Origin: Streptomyces xanthii | GTDB taxonomy: Bacteria > Actinomycetota > Actinomycetes > Streptomycetales > Streptomycetaceae | Direction of reading: 5' to 3' | DNA length: 64,000 nt | Assembly (NCBI RefSeq): GCF_014621695.1 | Contig: NZ_CP061281.1 | Location: 3,534,001-3,598,000, forward strand | Shown here: positions 8,704 through 17,612 of the stretch, piece after piece | Layout: every line of letters starts with the position of its first letter | Position numbering within the stretch: position 1 is the stretch's first letter | Notes under the pieces: model-generated | The model's input: the letters and a program-made list of their open reading frames with translations, nothing else | The model's database searches: none | What the model was told of the DNA's origin: nothing | Made by a program: the position numbers and the translations under genes

Positions 8704-9321
8704 TTAACCCGTCAGCGCCAGCCGCACCGCGAGACCCGCGATGAGCACGCTCGACGCGCACGCGGTCACCAGCCGGCCGCGGGGGCCGGTGAGGCCGCGG
8801 CCGAGGAGGGCGCCGCCGCCGGCGAGCAGGAGTTGCCAGCTGGCGGAGGCGGTGAACGCGGCGATCGCGAACAGGGCGCGCTGCCCGCTCCCGGTGACGG
8901 TGTCCGTGTCGCCCAGGACGAGGGCGGTGAAGTAGACGACCGTCATGGGGTTGAGGAGCGTGATGCCGAGGAGGCCGAGGTAGGCGCGGCCGGGCGCGAG
9001 GCCCGTGGGCCCGTCCCGGCCGGGGTCGCCGCGCCGCCGCAGCGCCGTCACCGCGGTGTGCGCGGCGAGGGCGAGCAGGACGAGGACGGAACCCCAGCGC
9101 AGCGGGGTGCGGATGCCTTCGACGAGCGGGGTGAGGGCCGCGCCCCCGCCGACCGCCGCGATGGCGTAGAGCCCGTCGGCGGTGGCGACGCCGAGGGCCG
9201 CGCAGGCGCCCGTACGCAGATCGGTGCGGGCGGTCAGCGACACGAGGTAGGCCGACACGGCGCCGACCGGTACGGCGATCCCGTACCCGGCGAGCAGCCC
9301 CGCGACCAGTGCCCCGCTCAC
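8704..9321 (-). CDS. LysE-family amino-acid/metabolite exporter
   Basis: 205 residues from GTG 9321. It opens with a hydrophobic helix, GLLAGYGIAVPVGAVSAYLV, the usual LysE/RhtB start, and contains further helices including GLLGITLLNPMTVVYFTALVLG, where the Asn-Pro is a LysE hallmark. Six membrane segments are expected. The frame stays open to 9489, but that extension is Pro/Arg-rich and would overlap the divergent acetyltransferase gene, so the shorter start is preferred even though its ribosome-binding site is weak. Substrate unknown. Confidence 0.8.
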   Translation of the reverse strand: MSGALVAGLLAGYGIAVPVGAVSAYLVSLTARTDLRTGACAALGVATADGLYAIAAVGGGAALTPLVEGIRTPLRWGSVLVLLALAAHTAVTALRRRGDPGRDGPTGLAPGRAYLGLLGITLLNPMTVVYFTALVLGDTDTVTGSGQRALFAIAAFTASASWQLLLAGGGALLGRGLTGPRGRLVTACASSVLIAGLAVRLALTG

Positions 9322-9523
9322 GCGACGGGCGGGATCGGCCTCCGCCCCGGGCGCGTCCGCTGCTGTCGCCGCGCCGGGGTGGCGGGGGCGGTCAGCGGGC
9401 GCGGGGTGTACGTGGAAGTGGTCACGCGGGCATGGTGCGCGCCGGGCGGGCCGGTCCGCAACGGATTTGCCGGCCGGGGTGACCGTCACCCCCGGGACAT
9501 CCCGGCCCGTCTACCCTCGACCC

Positions 9524-10036
9524 GTGCTGATCGAATCGCTCGACCCCGGCCCCGAACACGCCCTGCCCGGTGAGCTGCTCACCGAGATCACGGAGCTGTA
9601 CGCGTCGAACAGGGAGTTCTTCGCGCTCAGCGGGGACTTCCCCGACCCGGACGCGATCACGACGGAACAGGTGGCGGCGGCCCTCGCCGACGATCTGTCG
9701 CAGCCCGGCGCGGAGGCGTTCCTGGCCCGCTCCGGCGGCCGGGTCGTGGCGCTGGCCCTGACGATGGCCCACCATCCCGACCCGGCCGATCCCGACCCCT
9801 GGCTGGGCCTGCTCCTGGTCGACTCCCGCGCGCACCGCTCGGGACACGGCCGCGCCGCGGCACGGGCGGTCGAGGACCACTTCCGGGCGCGGGGCCGCAC
9901 GGCCCTGCGGCTGGCCGTCCTGGAGAACAACCCGAAGGCCCAGGCCTTCTGGACCGCCCTCGGCTACGCGGAGATCGACCGCCGCAAGGACCGTGACCTG
10001 GGCCGGGACTGCCGGGTCATGCGCAAGGAACTCTGA
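9524..10036 (+). CDS. GNAT-family N-acetyltransferase
   Basis: 170 residues. The acetyl-CoA binding region is LGLLLVDSRAHRSGHGRAAARAVEDHFRARG (motif A; loop R-S-G-H-G), followed by LRLAVLENNPKAQAFWTALGYAE (motif B), the classic GNAT C-terminal half. GTG 9524 is preferred: it directly begins the conserved part (LIESLDPG) and has a TACCCT -10-like hexamer just upstream, so it may be leaderless. An ATG at 9467 is in frame but adds a Pro-rich stretch. Substrate cannot be inferred. Confidence 0.85.
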   Translation: MLIESLDPGPEHALPGELLTEITELYASNREFFALSGDFPDPDAITTEQVAAALADDLSQPGAEAFLARSGGRVVALALTMAHHPDPADPDPWLGLLLVDSRAHRSGHGRAAARAVEDHFRARGRTALRLAVLENNPKAQAFWTALGYAEIDRRKDRDLGRDCRVMRKEL

Positions 10037-10057
10037 GCCCGATCTCCGAGCCCGCGC

Positions 10058-10330
10058 TCAGACCAGCGAGCCGGTCACCGGCTTGTGGGTGTGGGACTCG
10101 ATGTCACGGGCGGCGTTGTCGCTCAGCTTGCCGGTGAGATCCGACAGGGCCCGGGCCGCCGCGAGCTCGTCGCCGATCACGGGGTCGTTCTGGTCCGCGG
10201 GATTGCAGCGGGCGACACCGTGCCCCGTCATCCGCTGCCCGCCCTTGCCGATCAGGGTGGCGTCGGCGGTGACCTTGCTGCCCTCTTCGGTGATCTCGAT
10301 CTGGGCGTTCCACGTGGTCTTGGTCGTCAT
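10058..10330 (-). CDS. DUF1876 domain protein
   Basis: 90 residues. It reads as an actinobacterial DUF1876 protein: TTWNAQIEITEEGSKVTADATL, then a GHGVARCNPADQNDPVIGDELAAARAL core. Small, acidic and soluble, with no signal peptide. Function is unknown for the family. ATG 10330 is preferred over an in-frame start at 10387 because GGAGGTCCGTC precedes it closely. It sits alone between the GNAT gene (convergent) and the dienelactone hydrolase gene. Confidence 0.8.
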   Translation of the reverse strand: MTTKTTWNAQIEITEEGSKVTADATLIGKGGQRMTGHGVARCNPADQNDPVIGDELAAARALSDLTGKLSDNAARDIESHTHKPVTGSLV

Positions 10331-10534
10331 GACGGACCTCCTGTGCTCGAAGCGCACACCACGGCTCACTCTCCACGTTCCCACCACCGCGAACGCCCCG
10401 CATCCCGACCCCGGGGCCCCCGCTACGGCTCCGCCCGCCCGAGCGAGAGCCGGCGCCGCTCGCGGTCGACGGCGCCGACGACGACCGTCCCTCCAGGAAC
10501 GACCACAGTTCGGGATGCTCGGCCGCCCCTCCGA

Positions 10535-11350
10535 TCAGAAGGCCCGCTCCAGCAGCGGCAGCAGGCGGTCCCAGTGCTGTTTCAGGCCCGGCTCGCTGAA
10601 GGCGTCCGTGTCGCTCATCGTGAAGCCGTGTTCCGTGTCCGGGTAGATCTCGGACGTGTGGTCCAGGTTCGCCTCGGTGAGGGCCGCGTTGAGGTCGGTC
10701 AGGGCGGCCGGTGTCAGGTCGCTCGCGGCGTGGCCGAAGTGGATCGGGGCGGTGATCGCGGCCAGCGGGGCCGTGCCGTCGGCGGCGACCGGGGCGTGGA
10801 ACGCGGCCAGGGCGGCCACCCGTTGCGGGTACGCCACCGCGGTGCGGACGGCGAGCAGGCCGCCGAAGCAGTAGCCGGTGACCCCGACCGGGCCCGCGCT
10901 CACCTGGGGTCGATCCGCGAGGAAGCGGAGATACGCCTCGGCGTCGGCCCGTACGCGCTCCGCGTCGAGCGCCTCGATCAGGGGCATCACCTGGCCCATG
11001 ATCTGCGGTCGCTCCGCCGCGCCGATGTGGTCGGGGAGGTCGATCACGGGGGTGGGGCCGTGCCGGTAGAAGACGTTGGGGACCAGGACGTAGTAGCCGT
11101 GACCCGCCAACTCCTGGGCCATTTCGCGCAGTACGGGCCGAATGCCCAGTCCGTCCGGGTACATCAGGATCCCGGGGTACGGGCCGCCCCCGGCGGGGAA
11201 CGCGGCGAACGCGTCGGCCGTGCCGTCGGGGGTGGGGACGCTCAGGGTCCCGGTCTCGATGGTGTCGGCGGTTTCGGTGGTTTCGGTGGTTTCAGTGGTG
11301 TCTGCGATGTTGTCCGCGTTCTCGTTGCACCTGGGTGTCCCGGTCGTCAT
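10535..11350 (-). CDS. dienelactone hydrolase family protein
   Basis: 271-residue alpha/beta hydrolase. After an N-terminal Thr/Glu-rich run (ETTETTETAD, encoded by a 9-bp tandem repeat near 11267-11300) the fold begins PGILMYPDGLGIRPVLREMA. The nucleophile elbow is GVTGYCFGG, with Cys in the GxCxG motif of dienelactone hydrolases. The remaining catalytic residues fit as Asp in FGHASDLTP and His in PDTEHGFTMSD. Cytoplasmic. Family members open lactone rings or hydrolyse similar esters; the physiological substrate here is unknown. Confidence 0.88.
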   Translation of the reverse strand: MTTGTPRCNENADNIADTTETTETTETADTIETGTLSVPTPDGTADAFAAFPAGGGPYPGILMYPDGLGIRPVLREMAQELAGHGYYVLVPNVFYRHGPTPVIDLPDHIGAAERPQIMGQVMPLIEALDAERVRADAEAYLRFLADRPQVSAGPVGVTGYCFGGLLAVRTAVAYPQRVAALAAFHAPVAADGTAPLAAITAPIHFGHAASDLTPAALTDLNAALTEANLDHTSEIYPDTEHGFTMSDTDAFSEPGLKQHWDRLLPLLERAF

Positions 11351-11590
11351 GGCGCCCGAGCGTAGTCGATCATCAAGGCGCCGCCCCAGCGGGTTTCGAC
11401 CCCAACTTCCGTGCCCCGCACGACCGTTCCTGCGCGCGCGTGCCGTCGATTACCGGACATTGAGCCAGTCCAATCGGACATGAACTGGCAAAATCTTGAT
11501 GGCGTTCTGTCAAACGCGAGTCGACTGGTGTCACTCTCTCTCCGCTACCCCCCACGCACCCTTCCCCACCGGGTACTTGAAGGAGTTCGA

Positions 11591-13207
11591 GTGACTCACC
11601 GCTCCACCGCTCCCCGCGTCGCCGCCCTCGTCGCCTCTGCCGCGATGGTCGTCATCGGCGTTCAGGCCGGCACCACGGCCAACGCTGCCGACCGTGCGGC
11701 GGGCGCCACCGCGCTCACCCTCAGCGCGTCCCAGCGGGCCACCGCCCTGAAGGACGCTCAGGCCGACGCAAGCTCCACCGCACGTGACCTGAAGCTCGCG
11801 GCCGGCGAGAAGCTCGTCGCCCGTGACGTCGTCAAGGACGCGAACGGCACCACGCACACCCGTTACGAGCGCACCTACGACGGTCTGCCCGTCCTGGGCG
11901 GCGACCTCGTCGTCCACACGGCGAAGAACGGTGATCTGAAGGGCTCCACCAAGGCCCGCAAGGGCTCGATAGCCGTGGCGTCGACCGACGCCGGCCTGAG
12001 CACGAAGTCGGCCAAGAAGGCCGCCGTCGCCGCCGACAGCTCCATCAAGGGCGCCGCCGCGGACTCCACCCGCAAGGTGATCTGGGCCGGCAACCCGGCC
12101 AAGGCCCCCGTCCTCGCGTACGAGAGCGTCGTCACGGGCAAGCAGAAGGACGGCACGCCGAGCGAGCTGCACGTCGTCACCGACGCGACCAGCGGCAAGA
12201 AGCTCTTCTCGTACCAGGCCATCGAGACCGGCACGGGCGTCAGCGAGTACAGCGGCACCGTCACCCTCGGCACCACGGCCGCCTCCGGCGGCTACGACCT
12301 GCTCGACGGCGGGCGCGGCGGCCACAAGACGTACGACCTCAACGGTGGTACGACCGGCACCGGCACCCTCTTCCACGACGCGGACGACAACTGGGGCGAC
12401 GGCACCTCCGCCAACCGCCAGACCGCCGCCGTCGACGCCGCCTACGGCGCCGCCGAGACCTGGGACTTCTACAAGACGGCGTTCAACCGCAACGGCATCG
12501 CCGGTGACGGCAAGGCCGCCTACTCCCGCGTCCACTACGGCAACGCGTACGTCAACGCCTTCTGGTCCGACAGCTGCTTCTGCATGACCTACGGCGACGG
12601 CACCAACAACACGAACCCGCTGACCTCGCTGGACGTGGCCGGCCACGAGATGAGCCACGGCCTCACCGCCGCCACGGCGAAGCTCAACTACAGCCGCGAG
12701 TCGGGCGGTCTGAACGAGGCCACCTCGGACATCCTCGGCACCGGCGTGGAGTTCTACTCCAACACCGCCGCCGACCCGGGCGACTACCTCATCGGCGAGA
12801 AGATCGACATCCGCGGCAACGGCACCCCGCTGCGCTACATGGACAAGCCCAGCAAGGACGGCTCCAGCGCCGACTACTGGAACAAGCGGGTCGGCAGCCT
12901 CGACGTGCACTACTCGTCGGGCGTCGCCAACCACTTCTTCTACCTGCTGAGCGAGGGCTCCGGCGCGAAGACCGTCAACGGCGTGTCCTACAACTCGCCC
13001 ACCTACGACGGCTCCACGCTCGCCGGCATCGGCCGGGACAAGGCCCTGCAGATCTGGTACAAGGCCCTGTCGACGTACATGACGTCCACGACCAACTACG
13101 CGGGCGCCCGCACGGCCACCCTCCAGGCGGCCTCCGACCTGTACGGCGCGAGCAGCCCCGAGCGGGCCGCGGTCGCCGCGACCTGGGCCGCTGTGAACGT
13201 CAACTAA
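11591..13207 (+). CDS. secreted M4-family (thermolysin-like) metallopeptidase
   Basis: 538-residue preproprotease. A signal peptide covers about residues 1-33 (VAALVASAAMVVIG, cleavage near ANA-AD). A propeptide with FTP and PepSY-like domains extends to about residue 215, followed by the catalytic domain. The zinc site is complete: HEMSH at 352-356 and the third ligand E376 in GGLNEATSD. The proton-donor His lies in DVHYSSGVANHFFY. GTG 11591 follows GAAGGAG at good spacing; an in-frame GTG/ATG further upstream (11411) is unsupported. Likely an extracellular nutrient protease. The protein ends AATWAAVNVN, without an extra C-terminal P or PPC domain. Confidence 0.95.
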   Translation: MTHRSTAPRVAALVASAAMVVIGVQAGTTANAADRAAGATALTLSASQRATALKDAQADASSTARDLKLAAGEKLVARDVVKDANGTTHTRYERTYDGLPVLGGDLVVHTAKNGDLKGSTKARKGSIAVASTDAGLSTKSAKKAAVAADSSIKGAAADSTRKVIWAGNPAKAPVLAYESVVTGKQKDGTPSELHVVTDATSGKKLFSYQAIETGTGVSEYSGTVTLGTTAASGGYDLLDGGRGGHKTYDLNGGTTGTGTLFHDADDNWGDGTSANRQTAAVDAAYGAAETWDFYKTAFNRNGIAGDGKAAYSRVHYGNAYVNAFWSDSCFCMTYGDGTNNTNPLTSLDVAGHEMSHGLTAATAKLNYSRESGGLNEATSDILGTGVEFYSNTAADPGDYLIGEKIDIRGNGTPLRYMDKPSKDGSSADYWNKRVGSLDVHYSSGVANHFFYLLSEGSGAKTVNGVSYNSPTYDGSTLAGIGRDKALQIWYKALSTYMTSTTNYAGARTATLQAASDLYGASSPERAAVAATWAAVNVN

Positions 13208-13235
13208 GCACCGAGCACCGCGCGTTGTTCTGCGG

Positions 13236-14624
13236 TCACGGGCTCTGCGGCTTCCCGGAGCCGTAGAGCCAGTCCTCCCAGACCCCGGCAAGGGCCTTCT
13301 CCTTGCCGGGGTTGCGCCGTTCCACGTACCGCGTGAAGTCGGCCGTGTCCGCGTTGCCGTACCGGTGGTCGGCGGGCCAGGACTTGAGGAGGGCGAAGAA
13401 GGCGCGGTCCCCGATCACACCGCGGACCCGGTGCAGGACCATCGCGCCCCGGTCGTAGACGGGCGGGTCCGATATGTGCGCCGCGTCCGGCGGGTGCGCG
13501 GGCGGGAAGGCCCAGATGGGGTCCGAGGCGGGGGTGGACCAGCGGGCGTCGAAGGTCTCCTGGACGGTGGCGCCGCCGTCGTGCTCCTCCCACAGCCACT
13601 CCCCGTACGTGGCGAAGCCCTCGTTGAGCCACATGTCGCGCCAGGTCTTCGGGGTGACGCTGTCCCCGTACCACTGGTGGGCGAGCTCGTGGACGAGGGT
13701 GCCGACGCTGGGCGTGCCGGGGAAGACGGGGCGGTTCTGGGTCTCCAGGGCGTAGCCCGAGTCCCCGTCCCGGTCGATGATCGCGCCGGTGGAACCGAAG
13801 GGGTAGCGGCCGAACGTCCTCGTCTCCCAGTCCACTATCTCCGGGAGCCGCGCGAGGACCTTCCCGCTCGCCCCGGCCTGTGTCGGGTCGACGGCCGTGA
13901 ACACCGGTATCCCGCCCGGGGTGCGGCTCTCCCGCGTGGTGAAGCGGCCGACGGCGAGCGTGGTGACGTAACTGGCCATGGGCTGGGCCACGTGCCAGGA
14001 CCAGGTGGTGCGACGGCCGTCCGCGGTGTCCTTCCGCCCGCGCAGCTCCCCGTTCGAGATCGCCTGCACGCTCTTGGGGACGGTGACCGTGATGTCGTAC
14101 GTCGCCTTGTCGGACGGGTGATGGTTGCCCGGGTACCAGGCCATGGACCCGGTGGGTTCGCCGAGCCCGAGGGCGCCGTCGGCGGTGCGCAGCCAGCCCT
14201 CCTGGGAGCCGTCCGGGTCGGTGATCGTGACGGGCTCGCCGTCGTAGCGGACGGTGGTGCGGAAGGTGCGGCCCGCGCGCAGCTCGTCGCGCGGCCGGAT
14301 CGTCAGCTCGGTGCCGGTGCGGCTGACCACGGCCCGCTCGCCGTCGACGGTGGCGCCGCGCACGGTCATGCCGTCGAGGTCGAGGTCGAAGGCGCTGAGG
14401 TCCTTGGCGGCCCGCGCGGTGAGGACGGCCGTCCCGGTCAGCCGGTGGGAGGCCGGGTCGTAGGCGAGGTCGAGGGCGTAGTGCGTGACGTCGTAGCCGC
14501 CGTTGCCGAGCCGCGGGAAGTAGGGGTCGCGCAGTCCGGAACCGCCGGGCTCACCCTGTACCCCGCCGCAGCCGGCCGCCGCGGCCAGCGCCAGGAGGAT
14601 CACGGGGAGGCGGGGGGTGCGCAC
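13236..14624 (-). CDS. M1-family metallopeptidase lipoprotein
   Basis: 462 residues. A lipoprotein signal peptide ends at the lipobox AAAAGC (Cys19), so the enzyme is anchored outside the membrane. The N-terminal beta domain (LDLAYDPASHRLTGTAVLTARA) leads to the M1 catalytic core with HELAHQWYGD near residue 312 (HExxH) and the third zinc ligand in WLNEGFATYGEWLW, 18 residues later. The aminopeptidase GxMEN-like motif is degenerate (GYALETQNRP). It converges with the M4 protease gene and is likely part of extracellular peptide degradation (inference). Confidence 0.92.
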   Translation of the reverse strand: MRTPRLPVILLALAAAAGCGGVQGEPGGSGLRDPYFPRLGNGGYDVTHYALDLAYDPASHRLTGTAVLTARAAKDLSAFDLDLDGMTVRGATVDGERAVVSRTGTELTIRPRDELRAGRTFRTTVRYDGEPVTITDPDGSQEGWLRTADGALGLGEPTGSMAWYPGNHHPSDKATYDITVTVPKSVQAISNGELRGRKDTADGRRTTWSWHVAQPMASYVTTLAVGRFTTRESRTPGGIPVFTAVDPTQAGASGKVLARLPEIVDWETRTFGRYPFGSTGAIIDRDGDSGYALETQNRPVFPGTPSVGTLVHELAHQWYGDSVTPKTWRDMWLNEGFATYGEWLWEEHDGGATVQETFDARWSTPASDPIWAFPPAHPPDAAHISDPPVYDRGAMVLHRVRGVIGDRAFFALLKSWPADHRYGNADTADFTRYVERRNPGKEKALAGVWEDWLYGSGKPQSP

Positions 14625-14661
14625 CCCGTGATCCTATGGCGCGGGCGAGGGAACCGCCCGG

Positions 14662-15828
14662 TCAGAGGACCGCGATGCCCAGGGGGCGGGCACCGGCGGC
14701 CAGTCGGTGGGTGTCGCCGCTGTCGAGGTCGACGACGGTGATGCCGTTCCAGTAGCCGTCACGGGTGAAGCCGCCGGTGACGTACGCGGTCCTCCCGTCC
14801 TTCGACACCGCGACGTCCTCGTGCGGGCCCTTCAGCGGGATCACCTTCTCCTCGCCGTCCTTGCTGCGGACGGTCAGCGACGGGCCCTCGTCCTGCGAGG
14901 GGTCGATCGGCCCGGTGCCGACGGCGAGGAGCGTGCCGTCGGGGGCGATCGTGACGCCGTGCTGATGGGTGTTGGCCGTCATCTTCTCGATGACCGACTT
15001 CCCGGTCTTCGGGTCGAGCACGACGAGGCGCTCGCCCTCGAACGGGAACAGCAGCTTGCCGTCGGCCCGCACGGCCGCGTAGTGCGGCTTCAGCCAGGAG
15101 CCGAGCCCGCCCTCGGTGCCGTAGGGGGCGACCTCGATGCGGCGCGTGTCGTGGGTGCGGGCGTCGACGACGGTGACGTCGAACGAGTCGTGGTCCGTCG
15201 CGTACACCTCGCGGCCGTCGCGGGACACGTCCACGTCGAACGGGCGCCGGCCGACGTCGGTGGTCTCGGTGACCTTCCGGGTCTTCGTGTCGATGGTCTC
15301 CACCGTGCCGTTGCCGCCGGGCACGTTCACGCCGACGTAGACGTGCTCGCCGTCGGGCGCGATCGCGATGCCCATGCCGCCGCCGCGGTACTCGCCGCCG
15401 GTGACGGGCCCGAGGTCGTCGGTCTCGTACGCGATGAGGTCCAGGCGCTCGCGCCGGTCGGTGTCGACGACGGCGACGCCCTCGGCGGTGGCGACCCAGG
15501 CGCGGCCGTCCTCACCGACGACGAGCCCGTACGGGTGTGCGCCGACCTTCACCGAGTCGACGGGCCCCTTCTCGGGGTCGACGAACGTGACGGTGTCGGC
15601 GCCGAAGTCGGCGACCAGGAGCGTCCCGTCGGGTGTCCTGCCGCTCGGCTCGGGGCCGGGGCTGCGCACCGGGGACGAGGAGGCGGACGCCGGGGCCTCG
15701 GCCGCCTCCGACGCGCCGTCCGCTCCGTCGGCGGCCGTCGAGCAGCCGGCGAGCAGGGCGGCGGAGGCCAGCGCGAGGGCCGCCGTACGGGACAGGCGGG
15801 CGCGGTGGGTCAGGGTGCGGCGCGTCAT
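14662..15828 (-). CDS. YVTN/YncE-type beta-propeller lipoprotein
   Basis: 388 residues. Signal peptide with lipobox LLAGCS near residue 31, then a Ser/Ala/Glu linker and a repeated propeller built of blades such as PDGTLLVADFGADTVTFVD, VAVVDTDRR, NGTVETIDTKTRKVTET and DVTVVDARTH. It is a surface-exposed scaffold or binding protein without recognisable catalytic residues. Its ATG overlaps the stop codon of the upstream ankyrin gene by 4 nt (ATGA), so the two are translationally coupled. That pairing suggests a shared periplasmic or stress role, but function is not known. Confidence 0.85.
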   Translation of the reverse strand: MTRRTLTHRARLSRTAALALASAALLAGCSTAADGADGASEAAEAPASASSSPVRSPGPEPSGRTPDGTLLVADFGADTVTFVDPEKGPVDSVKVGAHPYGLVVGEDGRAWVATAEGVAVVDTDRRERLDLIAYETDDLGPVTGGEYRGGGMGIAIAPDGEHVYVGVNVPGGNGTVETIDTKTRKVTETTDVGRRPFDVDVSRDGREVYATDHDSFDVTVVDARTHDTRRIEVAPYGTEGGLGSWLKPHYAAVRADGKLLFPFEGERLVVLDPKTGKSVIEKMTANTHQHGVTIAPDGTLLAVGTGPIDPSQDEGPSLTVRSKDGEEKVIPLKGPHEDVAVSKDGRTAYVTGGFTRDGYWNGITVVDLDSGDTHRLAAGARPLGIAVL

Positions 15829-16421
15829 CGTACGGCCCTCAGCAGACCCGCGATCTCGGTGAAGCCGCGGCGTTCGGCGTGCTCCAGCGCGGTGACGCCG
15901 TCGGCGTCGGCCAGGCCGGGCGCGGCGCCGGCGGTGATGAGGAGCTCGACGATCTCCTGGTGGGCGCGGCCGCCGTCGCCGAGGATGACGGCTTCGAGGA
16001 GCGCGGTCCAGCCGAGCCGGTTGACGTGGTCGACGTCGATGTCGGTCTCGCGCAGCAGGGCGCGGACGTAGTCGACGTGGCCGCGTTCGGCGGCGGGGAT
16101 CAGCGAGATGCCGCCGAAGCGGTTGGTGAGCTTCAGGTCCGGGCGGGCCGGGAGCAGCGCGCGCATCATGGCGACGCTGCCGGTGACGCCGGTGACCAGC
16201 CACGGGCTGTCCTCGCGGTCGTCCTTGGCGTCCGCGTCGGCGCCCGCCGAGACGAGCGCCTGCGCGGCCTCGACCCGGTCGTTCAGCGCGGCGAGCAGCA
16301 GCGGCGTGCGCTGGTGGGCGTCGCGGATCTCGGTCGGGGCGCCGTCGGCGAGGGCGGCCCGCACGGCGTCGGCGTCACCGAGGGCGGCGGCGTCGAGCAG
16401 GGCACGGTGCTGAGGGTTCAT
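15825..16421 (-). CDS. ankyrin-repeat protein
   Basis: 198 residues from ATG 16421, or 239 from an in-frame GTG at 16544. Four ankyrin repeats are visible: LLDAAALGDADAVRAALADGA, TPLLLAALNDRVEAAQALVSAGAD, SLIPAAERGHVDYVRALL and TALLEAVILGDGGRAHQEIVELLITAGA. Soluble, with no catalytic domain, so a protein-interaction module. ATG 16421 has GGAGAG at about 7 nt. GTG 16544 has AGAAAGGA at about 8 nt and encodes an N-terminal stretch VTRLHASRIHLATVTA reminiscent of actinobacterial leader peptides. It is coupled downstream to the propeller lipoprotein. A partner in iron/catalase or stress functions is possible but unproven. Confidence 0.82.
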   Translation of the reverse strand: MNPQHRALLDAAALGDADAVRAALADGAPTEIRDAHQRTPLLLAALNDRVEAAQALVSAGADADAKDDREDSPWLVTGVTGSVAMMRALLPARPDLKLTNRFGGISLIPAAERGHVDYVRALLRETDIDVDHVNRLGWTALLEAVILGDGGRAHQEIVELLITAGAAPGLADADGVTALEHAERRGFTEIAGLLRAVR

Positions 16422-16665
16422 GGCGGCTCTCCGGGTGGCGGTCGATCGGGTCCTGGACATCCCGGCCGCGGTCACCGTGGCGAGGTGGATCCGGGACGCG
16501 TGCAGCCGGGTGACGGCGACCTTGACGGCCAGGGGCAGGGACACAGCGACGATCCTTTCTCGGTGGTGCGGGACACGTGACGTGGGGGACCCGTCCGGTC
16601 AGCTGAACGGTCCGTCTGCGAACCGCCCGGCCCGGGACAGGCGGGGCCGGGCGGTCGGCGGACGG

Positions 16666-16708
16666 CTCCGGCGGCGCCAGGACTGGGGTGTGCCTGGCGC
16701 CGCCGGAG
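16666..16708. terminator. hairpin terminator downstream of hbpS
   Basis: Perfect 16-bp stem (CTCCGGCGGCGCCAGG and complement) with an 11-nt loop, 15 bp beyond the hbpS stop codon. The rest of the 301-bp gap 16422-16722 holds the possible ankyrin N-terminal extension and nothing else I can recognise. Confidence 0.75.
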
Positions 16709-16722
16709 GTTCAGGGGGCGGG

Positions 16723-17292
16723 TCAGCCGTTCAGGGCGGCGACACCGGCCTGGGCGAACTTCTCGTCCAGGTCGCCGGACGGGGCGCCGGCCACGCCGAT
16801 GCCCGCGATCGGGGCGTTCTTGGCGGTGACGGGGGCGCCGCCGCCGAGGAACAGGGTGCCCGGGATGTCCTTCAGGGTCGGGGCGTTCTCGAGGCGCTTG
16901 ACCAGCTCGGAGGTCGGGGCGTTCCAGGAGACGGCGGTGAACGCCTTCTTCTCGGCGGCCTCGTAGGACTGCGGGCCGGCACCGTCGCCGCGCAGGGTCA
17001 GGATGGTGTTGCCGTTGCGGTCGACGACGGCCACGGAGACGCGCTGGCCCTCCTTCTCGGCGGCGTCGAGCGCGGCCTGGGCGGCCTTCGACGCGGCGTC
17101 GATGGTGAGGTGCGTCGTCGTGGTGGTGGTGTTGCCCTTGACGTTCGCGGCGGCGACGGCCGGGGCGGCGGACTGGGCGGAGTCGGCGGCGCTCGCCGAG
17201 TAGGCGCCGAAGCCACCGAGGGCGATCGCGGCAGCCAGGGAGGTGCCGGTGATGACGCGGGCGCGCTTCGAGACCTTCTTGACGTGCTTCAT
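16723..17292 (-). CDS. hbpS: secreted haem-binding redox sensor HbpS (GlcG/HbpS family)
   Basis: 189 residues. A basic signal sequence (MKHVKKVSKRARVITGTSLAAAIALGGFGAYSASA) is followed by a GlcG/HbpS domain: LTIDAASKAAQAALDAAEKEG, RVSVAVVDRNGNTILTLRGDGAG, GGGAPVTAKNAPIAGIGVAGA. In S. reticuli the octameric HbpS binds haem outside the cell and modulates the SenS kinase (established knowledge). ATG 17292 with GGAG about 10 nt upstream is chosen over a TTG at 17301, which sits almost on the Shine-Dalgarno. It is divergent from senS, as in the described system. Confidence 0.9.
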   Translation of the reverse strand: MKHVKKVSKRARVITGTSLAAAIALGGFGAYSASAADSAQSAAPAVAAANVKGNTTTTTTHLTIDAASKAAQAALDAAEKEGQRVSVAVVDRNGNTILTLRGDGAGPQSYEAAEKKAFTAVSWNAPTSELVKRLENAPTLKDIPGTLFLGGGAPVTAKNAPIAGIGVAGAPSGDLDEKFAQAGVAALNG

Positions 17293-17612
17293 GAGGATCA
17301 ATCTCCAAGGGATGTGAAGGGTGGCTGGGACACCGGCGGTCCGGTGCGTGGTCGAGGAGGCTCGGCCCGCCCGGTGGCTTCCGGTTCCTGCCGTCCCGCT
17401 CTGGTATCCATCCTGGGCCCGCGACCCGCCCCCGCCCGTCGACGTTCCGGCTGGTCGCGGCGGCCCGAGCGGCCGACCCGGGGGTCATCCGAACGGTTGA
17501 CCCCTGCAGCGCCGAAGCAGGTGAGAATGGGAATGTTTGCCCATTTCACGGACTCGATCGCGGCGGCGCGCACGCGCCCGCCCGCGCCGTGTGGAGGAGA
17601 GGAGGTGCGCCC
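17293..17612. promoter_or_regulatory. hbpS-senS divergent promoter region with candidate operator
   Basis: 320-bp gap without a credible gene. Around 17521-17549 an imperfect inverted repeat, GTGAgAATGGG - 8 nt - CCCATTTCAC, lies upstream of senS. It is a candidate SenR site, since SenR is known to bind imperfect inverted repeats near hbpS. A TTGACC hexamer occurs at 17497-17502. Confidence 0.4.
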
